Positions 8,802-18,669 of a stretch of DNA of 64,000 nt are shown here, in pieces; position 1 is the stretch's first letter, and every line of letters begins with the position of its first letter. Source of the stretch: Alphaproteobacteria bacterium (GTDB lineage Bacteria > Pseudomonadota > Alphaproteobacteria > Ferrovibrionales > Ferrovibrionaceae); assembly GCA_018336035.1 (NCBI GenBank), contig JAGXRD010000123.1, forward strand, positions 62,001 to 126,000. The letters run 5' to 3'. Below the pieces are notes generated by a model. It worked only from the letters and a program-made list of their open reading frames with translations. It was not told where the DNA came from and did not search any database. Both the position numbers and the translations under genes were made by a program.

Positions 8802-9922
8802 CCAAGAGCAGTCAGGGGCCTCTCTCCGGCCTTAAGGTCATCGAAATGCCGGCCATCGGCCCGGTGCCGTTCTGCGGCATGCTGCTGGCCGATCTGGGCG
8901 CCGATATACTGCGTATCGATCGCACCGGGGATGTCGATCTCGGTTTGCCGGTCGAGCCGAAATACGAATTGCTCGGCCGCGGCAAGCGCTCGCTGGCGCT
9001 TGACCTGAAAGACCCGCAGGCGATTGCCCTGGTGCTCGACTTAATGAGCAAGGCGGACGCTGTGATCGAAGGCTTCCGTCCCGGCGTGATGGAGCGGCTG
9101 GGTCTGGGCCCCGATGTGGCGCTGGCGAAGAATGCGAAACTGGTCTACGGCCGCATGACTGGCTGGGGCCAGGAAGGACCGATGGCGATGGCGGCCGGCC
9201 ACGACATCAACTACATCGCGCTGACCGGTGCTCTCCATGCAATAGGAAGTCAGAACGGAAAACCCGTACCGCCGCTCAACCTCGTCGGCGATTTCGGCGG
9301 CGGGTCGCTCTATCTCGCCATGGGCATTCTGGCGGCGCTGTTCGAACGCCAGCAGTCCGGCAAGGGCCAGGTGATCGATGCCGCCATGGTGGATGGCGCG
9401 GCCTCGCTGATGACGCTGTTCTACGGACTGAAAGGCGCTGGGATGTGGAGCGACACCCGCGGCGCCAACATGCTGGATTCTGGTGCGCCATGGTACGACA
9501 CCTATGAATGCCGCGATGGCGGTTTCGTTGCCATCGGCTCGATCGAAGGCAAGTTCTACGCCGAGCTGATCGAAAAGTTGGGGCTCGACGCGTCCATTCT
9601 GCCCAAGCAGCATGACCGCAAACGCTGGCCCAGCTTACGCGCCGCCATCGCGGCAAGCTTCCGGACGAAAACGCGCGACGAATGGTGCGCCATCATGGAA
9701 GGCAGCGACATCTGCTTTGCGCCCGTGCTGGGCCTCGGCGAGGCGCCACAGCATCCGCATATGGCGGCCCGCGCGACTTTCACCGCGCCCGATGGCGTCG
9801 TGCAGCCGGCACCGGCGCCGCGCTTCTCGCGCACACCGGGCGGCATCGCCCGCAAGCCGCCCATGCGCGGCGAGGGCGGCGAGCAGGCGCTCGCCGACTG
9901 GGGCGTGGCGCGCAAGACCTGA
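8798..9922 (+). CDS. Family III CoA transferase / alpha-methylacyl-CoA racemase-like
   Basis: This is a 374-residue member of the CaiB/BaiF family. The N-terminal [24 protein letters not shown] and [12 protein letters not shown] are CoA-binding hallmarks. [13 protein letters not shown] places the catalytic aspartate, and [16 protein letters not shown] follows. The HD pair and overall length resemble alpha-methylacyl-CoA racemases more than the oxalate-type transferases. It could epimerise 2-methyl-branched acyl-CoAs or transfer CoA between acids. It overlaps the rhodanese gene (8798-8801, ATGA) and is followed 43 bases later by an SDR gene, so a three-gene acyl-CoA unit is likely. Reaction type is not settled by the sequence. 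Confidence 0.88.
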   Translation: MTKSSQGPLSGLKVIEMPAIGPVPFCGMLLADLGADILRIDRTGDVDLGLPVEPKYELLGRGKRSLALDLKDPQAIALVLDLMSKADAVIEGFRPGVMERLGLGPDVALAKNAKLVYGRMTGWGQEGPMAMAAGHDINYIALTGALHAIGSQNGKPVPPLNLVGDFGGGSLYLAMGILAALFERQQSGKGQVIDAAMVDGAASLMTLFYGLKGAGMWSDTRGANMLDSGAPWYDTYECRDGGFVAIGSIEGKFYAELIEKLGLDASILPKQHDRKRWPSLRAAIAASFRTKTRDEWCAIMEGSDICFAPVLGLGEAPQHPHMAARATFTAPDGVVQPAPAPRFSRTPGGIARKPPMRGEGGEQALADWGVARKT

Positions 9923-9965
9923 TGGCGCTATGTGTTAAGCGCTGCATTTTTAGAGGAGTGAGACG

Positions 9966-10748
9966 ATGGATTTCGGTATCAAGGGGCGTAACGCGCTGGT
10001 CTGCGCCGCGAGCAAAGGGCTCGGTCTGGGTTGCGCGATGGCGCTGGCGAAAGAGGGCGTGCATGTGACGATCACGGCGCGCACCGTCGAAACGCTGGAA
10101 GCTGCCGCGAAGAAAATCCGCGAGGCCGCGCCGGGCGTGACGGTGAAGACCGTGGCCGGCGACATCACCACCGAAGCCGGCCGCGCGGAAGCGCTGGCGG
10201 CGGCGGGCGAGATCGACATCCTGGTGAATAATGCCGGCGGGCCGCCGCCGGGCGATTTCCGAGACTGGGACCGCGAACACTGGATCAAGGCGGTGGATGG
10301 CAACATGATCACGCCGATCCTGCTGGCCAAGGCGGTGGTCGACAAGATGGCGGCGCGCAAGTTCGGCCGCATCGTCAACATCACCTCCAGTGCCGTGAAG
10401 GCGCCGATCCCGGTGCTCGGCCTCTCCAACGGCGCGCGCTCGGGTCTGCATGGCTTCATGGCCGGCATGTCGCGCCAGGTGGCGAAGGACGGCATCACCA
10501 TCAACAACCTGCTGCCCGGCCGCTTCCTGACCGACCGCCTGAAGCAGACCATCGGCGCCGCCAGCAAGAAGCAGGGCGACGAGTTGGACGCCGAGATCAT
10601 CAAACAGGCCACCACCATTCCGGCCGGCCGTTTCGGTACGGCGGAAGAATTCGGCCAGGTCTGCGCCTTCCTCTGCTCGGTGCAGGCGGCGTATTTCACC
10701 GGCCAGAATGTGCTGCTGGATGGCGGCAATTATCCGGGCAGTTTCTGA
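9966..10748 (+). CDS. SDR-family oxidoreductase with altered catalytic residues
   Basis: This 260-residue short-chain dehydrogenase has a Rossmann opening ALVCAASKGLGLGCAMALA, in which the usual TGxxxGxG becomes CAASKGLG. NNAGG and the serine-containing NITSSAV are present. The usual YxxxK is replaced: the equivalent stretch reads LSNGARSGLHGF, so both the catalytic tyrosine and lysine are missing. A known subgroup of beta-ketoacyl-reductase-like SDRs shows the same loss. It may therefore act on a different chemistry or as a binding protein. AGAGGAG lies upstream of the ATG. It follows the CoA transferase gene and probably shares its transcript. A REP-like repeat follows the gene. Confidence 0.86.
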   Translation: MDFGIKGRNALVCAASKGLGLGCAMALAKEGVHVTITARTVETLEAAAKKIREAAPGVTVKTVAGDITTEAGRAEALAAAGEIDILVNNAGGPPPGDFRDWDREHWIKAVDGNMITPILLAKAVVDKMAARKFGRIVNITSSAVKAPIPVLGLSNGARSGLHGFMAGMSRQVAKDGITINNLLPGRFLTDRLKQTIGAASKKQGDELDAEIIKQATTIPAGRFGTAEEFGQVCAFLCSVQAAYFTGQNVLLDGGNYPGSF

Positions 10749-10760
10749 CGCTTCCACAAA

Positions 10761-10840
10761 GCCGTCATGCCCGGGCTTGACCCGGGCATCTCAGCCAGAA
10801 TTGCGTGAGGTCCTCGGGTCAAGCCCGAGGACGACGAGAG
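10761..10840. repeat. Paired REP-like palindromes, family A copy 1
   Basis: Two hairpins lie 21 bases apart in opposite orientation. The first has arms ATGCCCGGG and CCCGGGCAT around loop CTTGA (10767-10789). The second has arms TCCTCGGG and CCCGAGGA around loop TCAAG (10811-10831), the reverse complement of the first loop. The same design recurs at 11943 and 44824. Such elements sit between genes and may end transcripts or stabilise mRNA ends. This one lies between the SDR gene and the TetR promoter. Confidence 0.85.
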
Positions 10841-10880
10841 GAGCGGAAGGGGGCGGGCAACCGCCCTTTTTCTTTTGCTC

Positions 10881-10908
10881 TTGCACTCACTAGACCAGTC
10901 TATATAAT
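10881..10908 (+). promoter_or_regulatory. Promoter and palindromic operator of the TetR-thioesterase operon
   Basis: A -35 box TTGCAC (10881-10886) and a perfect -10 box TATAAT (10903-10908) are spaced by 16 bases. Between them lies the inverted repeat TAGACCAGTCTA (10891-10902), arms TAGAC and GTCTA. The -10 ends six bases before the ATG at 10915, so the transcript should start at or next to the start codon. A repressor bound here would block RNA polymerase directly. TAGACC-type half sites are known for some LmrA/YxaF-like TetR regulators. Confidence 0.8.
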
Positions 10909-10914
10909 TACCGC

Positions 10915-11508
10915 ATGAGCAAGACCGCGACACTTCTCCCGGCCAAGAAGCCGCCAACCACCCGCGAACGCTTTGTGTCCATGACGGCAAAGCTGATGTC
11001 GCGACGCGGCTATGCCGCCACCGGGCTGAACGAGATCATTGCGAAAAGCGGCGCGCCGAAGGGCTCGCTCTATCATTTCTTCCCGAAGGGCAAGGAACAG
11101 CTGGCGGAAGCCGCCGTGGACTGGGCGGCCGATCTGTTCCTGCAGACAATGGCCGACGCGGTGGCGCGCGCCGGCTCGGCGGCCGAGGCAGTCGGTGCGC
11201 TGGCGGCGCAGGTCGCGGTCTGGATGGAGCAGTCCGGCTGCAAGGACGGCTCGCCGCTGACCATCATGGCGGTCGAAACCGGCGCCTTCAGCGAACCGTT
11301 GCGACTGGCCTGCCAGCGTGGCTACCAGGCCTGGGCCGATGCACTGGCCGACCAGCTGCGCCGCGATGGCAAATCGGCGAAGGAGGCCAGCGACCTGGCG
11401 CTCTGGGCCATCGCCTCGCTGGAGGGCGCCGTCGTGCTGGCGCGTACCCAGCATTCCGCCGAACCGCTGCGCCGCATCGGCAAGCTGCTGCAAAGGGCCC
11501 TGACATGA
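10915..11508 (+). CDS. TetR/AcrR-family regulator (LmrA/YxaF-like)
   Basis: This 197-residue repressor has an N-terminal helix-turn-helix at about residues 20-65: RFVSMTAKLMSRRGYAATGLNEI and then GAPKGSLYHFFPKGKEQL. The long C-terminal helical domain would bind a ligand. No Shine-Dalgarno site precedes the ATG and the -10 box is only six bases away, which indicates a leaderless transcript. The palindrome in its promoter makes autorepression likely. It overlaps the thioesterase gene by four bases (11505-11508), so that enzyme is the prime target, and the ligand may be an acyl-CoA or aromatic acid. The upstream acyl-CoA genes could also be controlled by it. Confidence 0.9.
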   Translation: MSKTATLLPAKKPPTTRERFVSMTAKLMSRRGYAATGLNEIIAKSGAPKGSLYHFFPKGKEQLAEAAVDWAADLFLQTMADAVARAGSAAEAVGALAAQVAVWMEQSGCKDGSPLTIMAVETGAFSEPLRLACQRGYQAWADALADQLRRDGKSAKEASDLALWAIASLEGAVVLARTQHSAEPLRRIGKLLQRALT

Positions 11509-11927
11509 CCAATTCCGTCCCGAAAACCCAGCTCACCCGCGAGATGATGGAGCAGGCCATCGCGCTGAGTCCCTACACCAAATGGGTGGGGACGAAGCTG
11601 GTCGATTTCGACCCCGGCCATGTGAAAATCTCGATCACGCTCCGCAAGGAAATGACGCAGCATCACGGTTTCGCGCATGGCGCCATCGTGGGCTACATGG
11701 CGGACACGGTTTGCTCCTGGGCAGCGGCGTCCGTGGTCGGCGATGTCGTGACCTCGGAATACAAGCTCAATCTGCTGGCGCCCGCCATTGGCGAGGAGCT
11801 GACGGCGGTGGGCGAGGTGATCAAGGCCGGCGGCCGCCAGGTGGTGACGCGCGCCGATGTGTTTGCCGTGAAGGACGGCACTGAGAAGATCGTCGCCACG
11901 GCGCTGGCGACGATCGCGCGGGTTTAA
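11505..11927 (+). CDS. PaaI-like hotdog thioesterase
   Basis: This 140-residue single hotdog domain contains HHGFAHGAIVGYMADTVCSWAA, the PaaI-type active-site helix region in which the aspartate of MADT is the likely catalytic residue. LNLLAPAIGEELTAVGEVIKAGGRQVVTRADVF is the usual second half. It should hydrolyse acyl- or aryl-CoA thioesters in the cytoplasm. Coupling to the TetR regulator (ATGA overlap) suggests induction by its own substrate class. Phenylacetyl-CoA intermediates are possible, but no paa genes are nearby. The substrate remains open. Confidence 0.9.
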   Translation: MTNSVPKTQLTREMMEQAIALSPYTKWVGTKLVDFDPGHVKISITLRKEMTQHHGFAHGAIVGYMADTVCSWAAASVVGDVVTSEYKLNLLAPAIGEELTAVGEVIKAGGRQVVTRADVFAVKDGTEKIVATALATIARV

Positions 11928-11942
11928 TCACAAATAACCATG

Positions 11943-12017
11943 CGTCATGGTCGGGCTTGACCCGACCATCTTCAGCAGGACTGCGGGAGATCCTCGGGTC
12001 GAGCCCGAGGATGACGG
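11943..12017. repeat. Paired REP-like palindromes, family A copy 2
   Basis: The first hairpin has arms ATGGTCGGG and CCCGACCAT around CTTGA (11947-11969). The second has arms ATCCTCGGG and CCCGAGGAT around TCGAG (11990-12012). Stem bases differ from copy 1 at paired positions, so base pairing is kept while sequence changes. The element separates the plus-strand thioesterase gene from the convergent peroxidase-like gene and may serve as a two-way terminator. Confidence 0.85.
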
Positions 12018-12032
12018 CTTTGTATCGAGTAG

Positions 12033-12500
12033 TTACGCCGCCCGCTTATCCGCCTCACTCACCGGATGGGCGGCGCGGAAGCCGACCTGCAGGCGGTTCC
12101 ACACGTTGATCGCGCCGATCAGGAAGGTGAGCTGCACCTGCTCGGCCTCCGAGAACTGTGCCTTCACCAACTTGTAATCGGCATCCGGCGCGCCGGTCTG
12201 CGCCACCAGGGTCAGCGCCTCGGTCCAGGCCAGGGCTGCACGTTCGCGCTCGCTGTACAGCGTGCTCTCGCGCCAGGCATTCAGCATGTAGAGCCGCATC
12301 TCGCTGTCGCCATGCTTGCGGGCCTCGGTGGTGTGCATGTGGATGCAGAAGGCGCAGCCATTGATCTGCGAGGCGCGCAGCTTGACGAGATGACGCAGGC
12401 TCTCTTCCAGGCCGCTTTTCGCGATGCTGGCTTCCAGCGCCATCATGGCCTTCACGGCGTCGGGGGCGAGCTTGATATGGTCGTTCAGGCGGGGATGCAT
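12033..12500 (-). CDS. AhpD-like carboxymuconolactone decarboxylase-family protein
   Basis: This 155-residue protein belongs to the AhpD/CMD family. The redox motif is complete: Cys49 and Cys52 in CAFC, with His54 and His56 following (IHMH). Such proteins act as alkylhydroperoxidases that use the cysteine pair. LVKLRASQINGCAFC and NAWRESTLYSERERAALAWTEALT are typical of the small all-helical subunit, which usually forms oligomers. It stands alone, convergent with the thioesterase gene across a REP-like element. A peroxide-detoxifying role is likely; the reductant is unknown. Confidence 0.9.
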   Translation of the reverse strand: MHPRLNDHIKLAPDAVKAMMALEASIAKSGLEESLRHLVKLRASQINGCAFCIHMHTTEARKHGDSEMRLYMLNAWRESTLYSERERAALAWTEALTLVAQTGAPDADYKLVKAQFSEAEQVQLTFLIGAINVWNRLQVGFRAAHPVSEADKRAA

Positions 12501-12682
12501 TTGGGTGTCTCCTATGGGTTATGCAGCCTAGACGGGGCTGGGCGGCCGGCTGTGACAGCCGAGGCCAAAAAATCCAGCATTAAGGTTTCACGACGGTCCA
12601 AACCGGCCCTATCGGGGCCGTTGCCCGGCCTGCCGGGCGGCGTTACACTCCATCGCTTTCCAGTGCCAACGAGGCCTGATTT

Positions 12683-14226
12683 ATGAGCTGGGAAGCCGAG
12701 ATCGCCGAACTACGGCGGCGCGAAGAACTGGCCCGCCAGATGGGCGGCCCTGACAAGATCAAACGCCAGCATGACGGCGGCAAGCTGACGGTGCGCGAGC
12801 GCATCGCGCGCCTGCTCGATTCCGGATCCTTCCATGAGGTCGGCGCGATTGCCGGCCGGGCGCGCTATGGCGCCGATGGCAGCCTGGAAGAGTTCAGTCC
12901 GACCAATTTTGTCTTCGGCCGCGGCAAAATCGACGGCCGCCCCATGGTGGTCGGCGGCGACGATTTCACCGTACGCGGTGGCGCAGCGGATGCCGCGATT
13001 TGGCAGAAGCAGGTGCATGCCGAGCAGATGGCCCGCGAGCTGCGCATCCCGATGGTGCGGTTGGTCGATGGCACCGGCGGCGGCGGCTCGGTCAAGTCGC
13101 TGGAGATGGAAGGCCGCACTTACGTGCCGCTGATGCCGGGCTGGGAACATGTCGTCGCCAATCTGAGCACTGTGCCGGTCGTGGCGCTGGCGCTCGGCTC
13201 CGTGGCCGGGCTTGGCGCGGCGCGCACGGTCAGCAGCCACTTCTCGGTGATGGTGCAGGGCATTTCGCAGATGTTCATCGCCGGACCGCCGGTGGTGGCG
13301 CGCACCGGCGTCGAGATGACCAAGGAAGAACTCGGCGGCACCGAGATTCATGAGCGTGCCGGCGCTATCGATCTGGCCGTCGCCAGCGAAGAAGAGGCGT
13401 TTGCCGCAGCAAAGCGTTTCCTGTCCTACCTGCCGCAGTCGGTCTATGATTTGCCGGCCCGTGTGACGCCACAGGACGATCCGAACCGCCGCGAGGAGAA
13501 ACTGCTTTCCATCGTGCCGCGCGACCGCCGCCGCGTATACAAGACACGCGACATCGTCAACGCCACGGTCGACGCCGACAGTTTCATGGAGATGGGGCGG
13601 CTCTATGGCCGCTCGGTGATCACCGGCCTGGCGCGGCTGGATGGCTGGCCGGTCGCCATTCTCGCCAGCGATCCGTATCATTATGGCGGCGGCTGGACCG
13701 CCGATGCCGCGCACAAGATCACGCGCTTTGTCGATCTTGCCGAAACCTTCCACCTGCCGGTGGTGCATTTCGTCGATATCCCGGGCTTCCTGATCGGGCC
13801 GGAGGCTGAGCAGAGCGGCACCATCCGCCATGGCGCCCGCGCGCTCACCGCGGTCTATCAGGCGACCGTGCCCTGGTGTTCGATCATCATGCGCAAGGCC
13901 TTCGGCGTGGCTGGCGCGGGCCATTCCAATCACACGCGGCTGCGCTACCGTTATGCTTGGCCGTCGGGCGACTGGGGCAGCCTGCCGCTCGAAGGCGGTA
14001 TCGAGGCCGCCTATCGCGCCGATCTCGACAAGGCTGACGACCGTGACGCACTGCTGAAAGAGATCGAGGCGCGCCTCAATCAGGTGCGTTCGCCTTTCCG
14101 CACGGCAGAAGCCTTCCTGGTCGAGGAGATCATCGACCCGCGCGACACCCGTCCGCTGCTGTGTGAATTCGCCAATCTCGCCGCGCCGTTGCGCACGGCG
14201 GGCCCCCCTAGCTTTGGGTACAGACC

Positions 14227-14230
<4 letters not shown>
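12683..14230 (+). CDS. Acyl-CoA carboxylase beta subunit (carboxyltransferase)
   Basis: This 515-residue carboxyltransferase is of the propionyl-/methylcrotonyl-CoA carboxylase beta type. The N-terminal RQHDGGKLTVRERIARLLDSG is the family opening. GAARTVSSHFSVM and GGTEIHERAGAIDLAV lie in the first crotonase domain. FVDIPGFLIGPEAEQSGTIRHGA and FGVAGAGHSNH lie in the second. It would move carboxyl from biotin to an acyl-CoA. No biotin carboxylase is in the window; a lone 73-residue biotin carrier is encoded at 28646. It overlaps the URC1 gene by four bases (14227-14230), tying it to uracil breakdown. The URC route releases a C3 acid (3-hydroxypropionate in yeast), so action on a C3 acyl-CoA is my inference. 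Confidence 0.9.
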
Positions 14231-15519
<1,289 letters not shown>

Positions 15520-16761
15520 GTGTCCGTGAGTAATCTGCACGATCCGGCCCAGGCGGTTGCCTGGCTGCGCACCACCAAGGCGATCCGCGAACGTTGCCAT
15601 GCCATGTTCAGCCTGGCGGAGCGTCACGCGATGCCGAATTTTGAACTGCATCTCTCGGCGGTGCCTGCAGCTGCCGACTATGTGGCCGAAACGATCCGCC
15701 AGAATTATCCGACGCTGCAGATCCCCTATCATGCGCGCTGGCGGCATTTCGCCGCCGGCGGCATCGACCGCTGGGGGCAGCTTGCGAAAACGCTCAGCGC
15801 CGGCAAGGACGAGATCGCCCGCATCCGCTTCGATCTCTGCGTCACCAGTGTGCTGCTCGATGCCGGCTCCGGGCCGCACTGGAAATACAATGAAGAAGAA
15901 CGCACCGTCACACGCTCGGAAGGTCTGGCGGTCGCCAGCCTGCATGCCTTCAAAGCAGGATTGTTCTCGGGCGACAAGTCGAAACCCCTACGCGCCGATG
16001 CTGCCGGGCTGATCCCTCTGGCGCCGAACGCGATTGCGCATGCCTTCCAGGTCTCGGACAGCAATCCGCTGGTCGGCGTGGAAGGTCGCGCGGCGCTGAT
16101 GCGCAATCTTGGCCAGGCGCTGAAGGCACGGCCGGATCTGTTCGGTTCTGACGCCCGTATCGGCGGTCTGTATGATTACCTGCTCAGCCATGCCGTGAAG
16201 GACGGCAAGCTGCCGGCCACCGCCATTCTTGCGGCCGTGCTGGAAGGCCTCGGCCCGATCTGGCCGTCGCGCATCACGCTGGGGGGCGTCAATCTCGGCG
16301 ATGTCTGGCGCCATCGCGGCCTGATGAGCGACGATCTCACCTCGGGTCTGATCCCGTTCCACAAGCTGTCGCAGTGGCTGACGTACTCCCTTGTCGAAAT
16401 CTTCGAGGATGCCGGGATTACCGTCACCGGGCTGGACGACCTCACCGGCCTGCCGGAATACCGCAATGGCGGCCTGTTCATCGATCTGGGCGTGCTGGTC
16501 ATCCGCCACGATGCGTTGAAGAAATACCCTGTCCCGGTGGAAGACGAGGCCGTGGTGGAATGGCGTGCGCTGACGCTGGCGCTGCTCGACCATATTGCCG
16601 ATCCGGTGCGCGAACGGTTGGGCAAGACGGCAGCCGAGATGCCGCTGGCCCGCATCCTGGAGGGCGGCACCTGGGCGGCCGGGCGCCGCATCGCCAGGGA
16701 GAAGCGCCCGGCAGATGGTGGTCCGCCACTGATTATCGCCAGCGATGGTACGGTTTTCTGA
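15520..16761 (+). CDS. URC4/Urg3 family protein (DUF1688), uracil catabolism
   Basis: This 413-residue protein belongs to the DUF1688 family, called URC4 in yeasts and Urg3 in fission yeast. I recognise [15 protein letters not shown] near the N-terminus, [22 protein letters not shown] and [18 protein letters not shown]. The catalytic reaction is not known in detail; genetics places it in uracil breakdown after the phosphoribosyl step. The start is GTG at 15520 with GAGGAG directly in front, and a second GTG at 15526 is possible. It abuts the URC1 stop codon and is followed 28 bases later by the uracil phosphoribosyltransferase gene. The three-gene order supports the assignment strongly. Confidence 0.88.
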   Translation: MSVSNLHDPAQAVAWLRTTKAIRERCHAMFSLAERHAMPNFELHLSAVPAAADYVAETIRQNYPTLQIPYHARWRHFAAGGIDRWGQLAKTLSAGKDEIARIRFDLCVTSVLLDAGSGPHWKYNEEERTVTRSEGLAVASLHAFKAGLFSGDKSKPLRADAAGLIPLAPNAIAHAFQVSDSNPLVGVEGRAALMRNLGQALKARPDLFGSDARIGGLYDYLLSHAVKDGKLPATAILAAVLEGLGPIWPSRITLGGVNLGDVWRHRGLMSDDLTSGLIPFHKLSQWLTYSLVEIFEDAGITVTGLDDLTGLPEYRNGGLFIDLGVLVIRHDALKKYPVPVEDEAVVEWRALTLALLDHIADPVRERLGKTAAEMPLARILEGGTWAAGRRIAREKRPADGGPPLIIASDGTVF

Positions 16762-16789
16762 TTTTGAGCCTTTCGGGGGAGAGTCACCG

Positions 16790-17428
16790 ATGAATGCGTT
16801 TCCCAATGCCACCGTGGTCATGCATCCGCTGGTGCAGCACAAGCTGAGCCTGCTGCGCCGCAAGGAAGTCTCGACCGCCGAATTCCGCCGGCTGGTGCGC
16901 GAAGTCAGCCTGCTGCTGGCTTATGAGGTTACCCGCGACCTGCCGCTGGAGAAGGTGGATATCGAGACGCCGCTGGAACACATGAAGGCGCCGCTGCTCT
17001 CGGGCAAGAAGCTCTGCTTCGTCTCGATCCTGCGTGCCGGCAACGGCATCCTGGACGGCATGCTGGATCTGGTCCCCTCGGCACGCGTCGGCCATGTCGG
17101 CCTGTATCGCGACCCGGAAACGCTGGTGCCGGTGGAGTATTACCTGAAGCTGCCTGACGACGTGGCGCAGCGTCTGGTGATCGTGGTCGACCCGATGCTG
17201 GCAACCGGCCATTCCGCCGCCGCCGCCGTGACGCGACTGAAGGAAGCGGGGGCGCAGCAGATCAAGTTCGTCTGCCTGCTGACGGTACCCGAAGGCCTCC
17301 GCGTGATGCAGGAAGCCCATCCCGATGTGATGGTCTACACCTGCGCGGTCGACCGCCAGCTGGATGAGCACGGCTATATCCGTCCGGGCCTGGGCGATGC
17401 CGGCGATCGCATCTACGGCACCAAGTAA
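16790..17428 (+). CDS. upp: Uracil phosphoribosyltransferase
   Basis: This 212-residue enzyme converts uracil and PRPP to UMP. The PRPP loop [16 protein letters not shown] and the uracil-binding C-terminus [10 protein letters not shown] are present, as is [13 protein letters not shown] at the N-terminus. Length fits the family (about 208-215). The start at 16790 follows GGGGGAGAG; an in-frame ATG at 16745 lies inside the URC4 gene and would add a non-homologous tail. In most bacteria upp serves salvage with uraA. Here it is the last gene of the URC operon, where it probably supplies the nucleotide that URC1 and URC4 act on. No clear terminator follows it. Confidence 0.95.
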   Translation: MNAFPNATVVMHPLVQHKLSLLRRKEVSTAEFRRLVREVSLLLAYEVTRDLPLEKVDIETPLEHMKAPLLSGKKLCFVSILRAGNGILDGMLDLVPSARVGHVGLYRDPETLVPVEYYLKLPDDVAQRLVIVVDPMLATGHSAAAAVTRLKEAGAQQIKFVCLLTVPEGLRVMQEAHPDVMVYTCAVDRQLDEHGYIRPGLGDAGDRIYGTK

Positions 17429-17545
17429 GCATCTACGACCAGGTAAGACAGGCGAAAGCACAACCTTTCGTATCCACCATCACAGCTATCTGGCGAGCCC
17501 GGGGGCATAGTCGGCGCAATCCGATAACCCCCGAGGAGCCGTGTC

Positions 17546-18244
17546 ATGGCTGCCATGCTGATCCCCAGTCTGTTCAGGCGCGCTCTGCGCGTCACTCTTA
17601 CCCTCACCGTTGCCGCTGCTGCCGGCATCGCCGCTTCGGCCTGGGCCGGAAAGGCGCAGGCGGCCTCCGACCTGCTCGGCGGCCAGCCGGCGGCCACCGC
17701 CATTGCTGCCGTTCGCGCTGCGCCGCGCGTGGTGGGGCAGGAAAGCCGCCGCGGCCTGCCCATCGTGCTGGGCAACCGGCTGGTCAGCGGCCCCGGCTCG
17801 GGCCTCAAGTTCACGCTGGATGATCGCTCGACGGTGATCATCGGGCCGAACAGCGCCATCACGGTGGACGAGTTCGCCGCCGACCGCGTGGTGCTGCGCG
17901 TCGAGCGCGGCAGTTTCCATCTGGATTCCGCCAATCCCGGCAATGTCTATGTCGTGCTGCCGGGTGGCACCGTGACGGTGAAGGCCGCCACTGTGGCCGG
18001 CCGCATCCTGCCCGACTGCACCGAAGTGGCGCTGCTGAGCGTCGGACGCGCCGAGGTCGCCACGCCTGCGGGCGGCAGCGTACGGCTGGACAAGATCGGC
18101 GACTTCACCCGGCTGACTGGCTACGCCGCGCCGAGTCAGCCGGCACAGTTGCCGCCGCAGCGCCTGCAGGATTTCGTCGGTCTCACCAGCCAGATCGCCC
18201 AAGGTACTACTCCGGGCGTCAATCTGGGCGCGCCCAGATTATAG
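17546..18244 (+). CDS. Exported FecR-domain protein
   Basis: This 232-residue protein has an N-terminal signal peptide (about residues 1-40, AAAAGIAASAWAGKAQA) with a long basic n-region. The mature part carries one FecR-like beta domain: GNRLVSGPGSGLKFTLDDRSTVIIGP and FAADRVVLRVERGSFHL. In alphaproteobacteria such stand-alone FecR domains are mostly periplasmic and unlinked to FecI/FecA. No sigma factor or receptor gene is adjacent. A single cysteine lies in LPDCTEVALLSVG. The function is unknown. A hairpin terminator lies about 160 bases downstream at 18404. Confidence 0.75.
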   Translation: MAAMLIPSLFRRALRVTLTLTVAAAAGIAASAWAGKAQAASDLLGGQPAATAIAAVRAAPRVVGQESRRGLPIVLGNRLVSGPGSGLKFTLDDRSTVIIGPNSAITVDEFAADRVVLRVERGSFHLDSANPGNVYVVLPGGTVTVKAATVAGRILPDCTEVALLSVGRAEVATPAGGSVRLDKIGDFTRLTGYAAPSQPAQLPPQRLQDFVGLTSQIAQGTTPGVNLGAPRL

Positions 18245-18669
18245 GGCGCTGACGCGCCGCGGCGCCTGACTCGGCAAAGCGAGTCGCGCTGTCGCCGGCC
18301 GTGCAGGGCTTCGGAAAGCCTGCCGCGGCGCGCTTCCGGCGCCGCTTACCGAAATTTTATCTGCTGCCGCCAGTCGTGCCTCGCGAAGGCAGGAGAGCAA
18401 AGAAAGCCGCAGTTCATGCGGCTTTTTCGTATCTGCGTGTCGCGTCGAGGCGGTGCTGCTGTGACACGCAGAACACGGTGGCGGCAAAAAATTTTTCAGG
18501 CGGGGCAGTTTCCTATTGCAATGGGGGCGCGTTGCTGTAAATACCGCTTTCAACGACGCACCCGCACGTGCCGATGGCCCCTGGCAGGTTATGCAACGAC
18601 GAACGCGTCCTTTTTGGTCGCACAGCTTGAGCTGTGCCGGTTTAAAGCCGGTCCGAGAGGGAGGTTTCG
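18245..18669 (+). ncRNA. Long structured leader upstream of the decarboxylase gene (candidate speF-type RNA)
   Basis: No gene is visible in these 425 bases. Inverted repeats occur at 18268-18285 (GACTCG/CGAGTC), at 18404-18424 (terminator, listed separately) and at 18620-18637 (GCACAGC, loop TTGA, GCTGTGC). The last is followed by CCGG, a seven-base AT-rich loop and CCGG at 18637-18651, just before the GAGAGGGAGG ribosome site. Alphaproteobacterial ornithine decarboxylase genes are known to carry a leader RNA called the speF motif. I cannot align this region to that model by eye, so the identification is a suggestion from position and structure. Confidence 0.4.
18404..18427 (+). terminator. 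Rho-independent terminator
   Basis: Arms AAGCCGC (18404-18410) and GCGGCTT (18418-18424) enclose a seven-base loop, and the stem runs into TTTTT. It lies 160 bases after the FecR-domain gene and 243 bases before the decarboxylase gene. It could end the first transcript or form part of an attenuating leader. Confidence 0.7.

Noticed and set aside
10761-12017. CRISPR array or insertion sequence
   Set aside because: The repeats are two hairpin pairs about 1.1 kb apart with genes between them; there are no regular spacers, cas genes or transposase.
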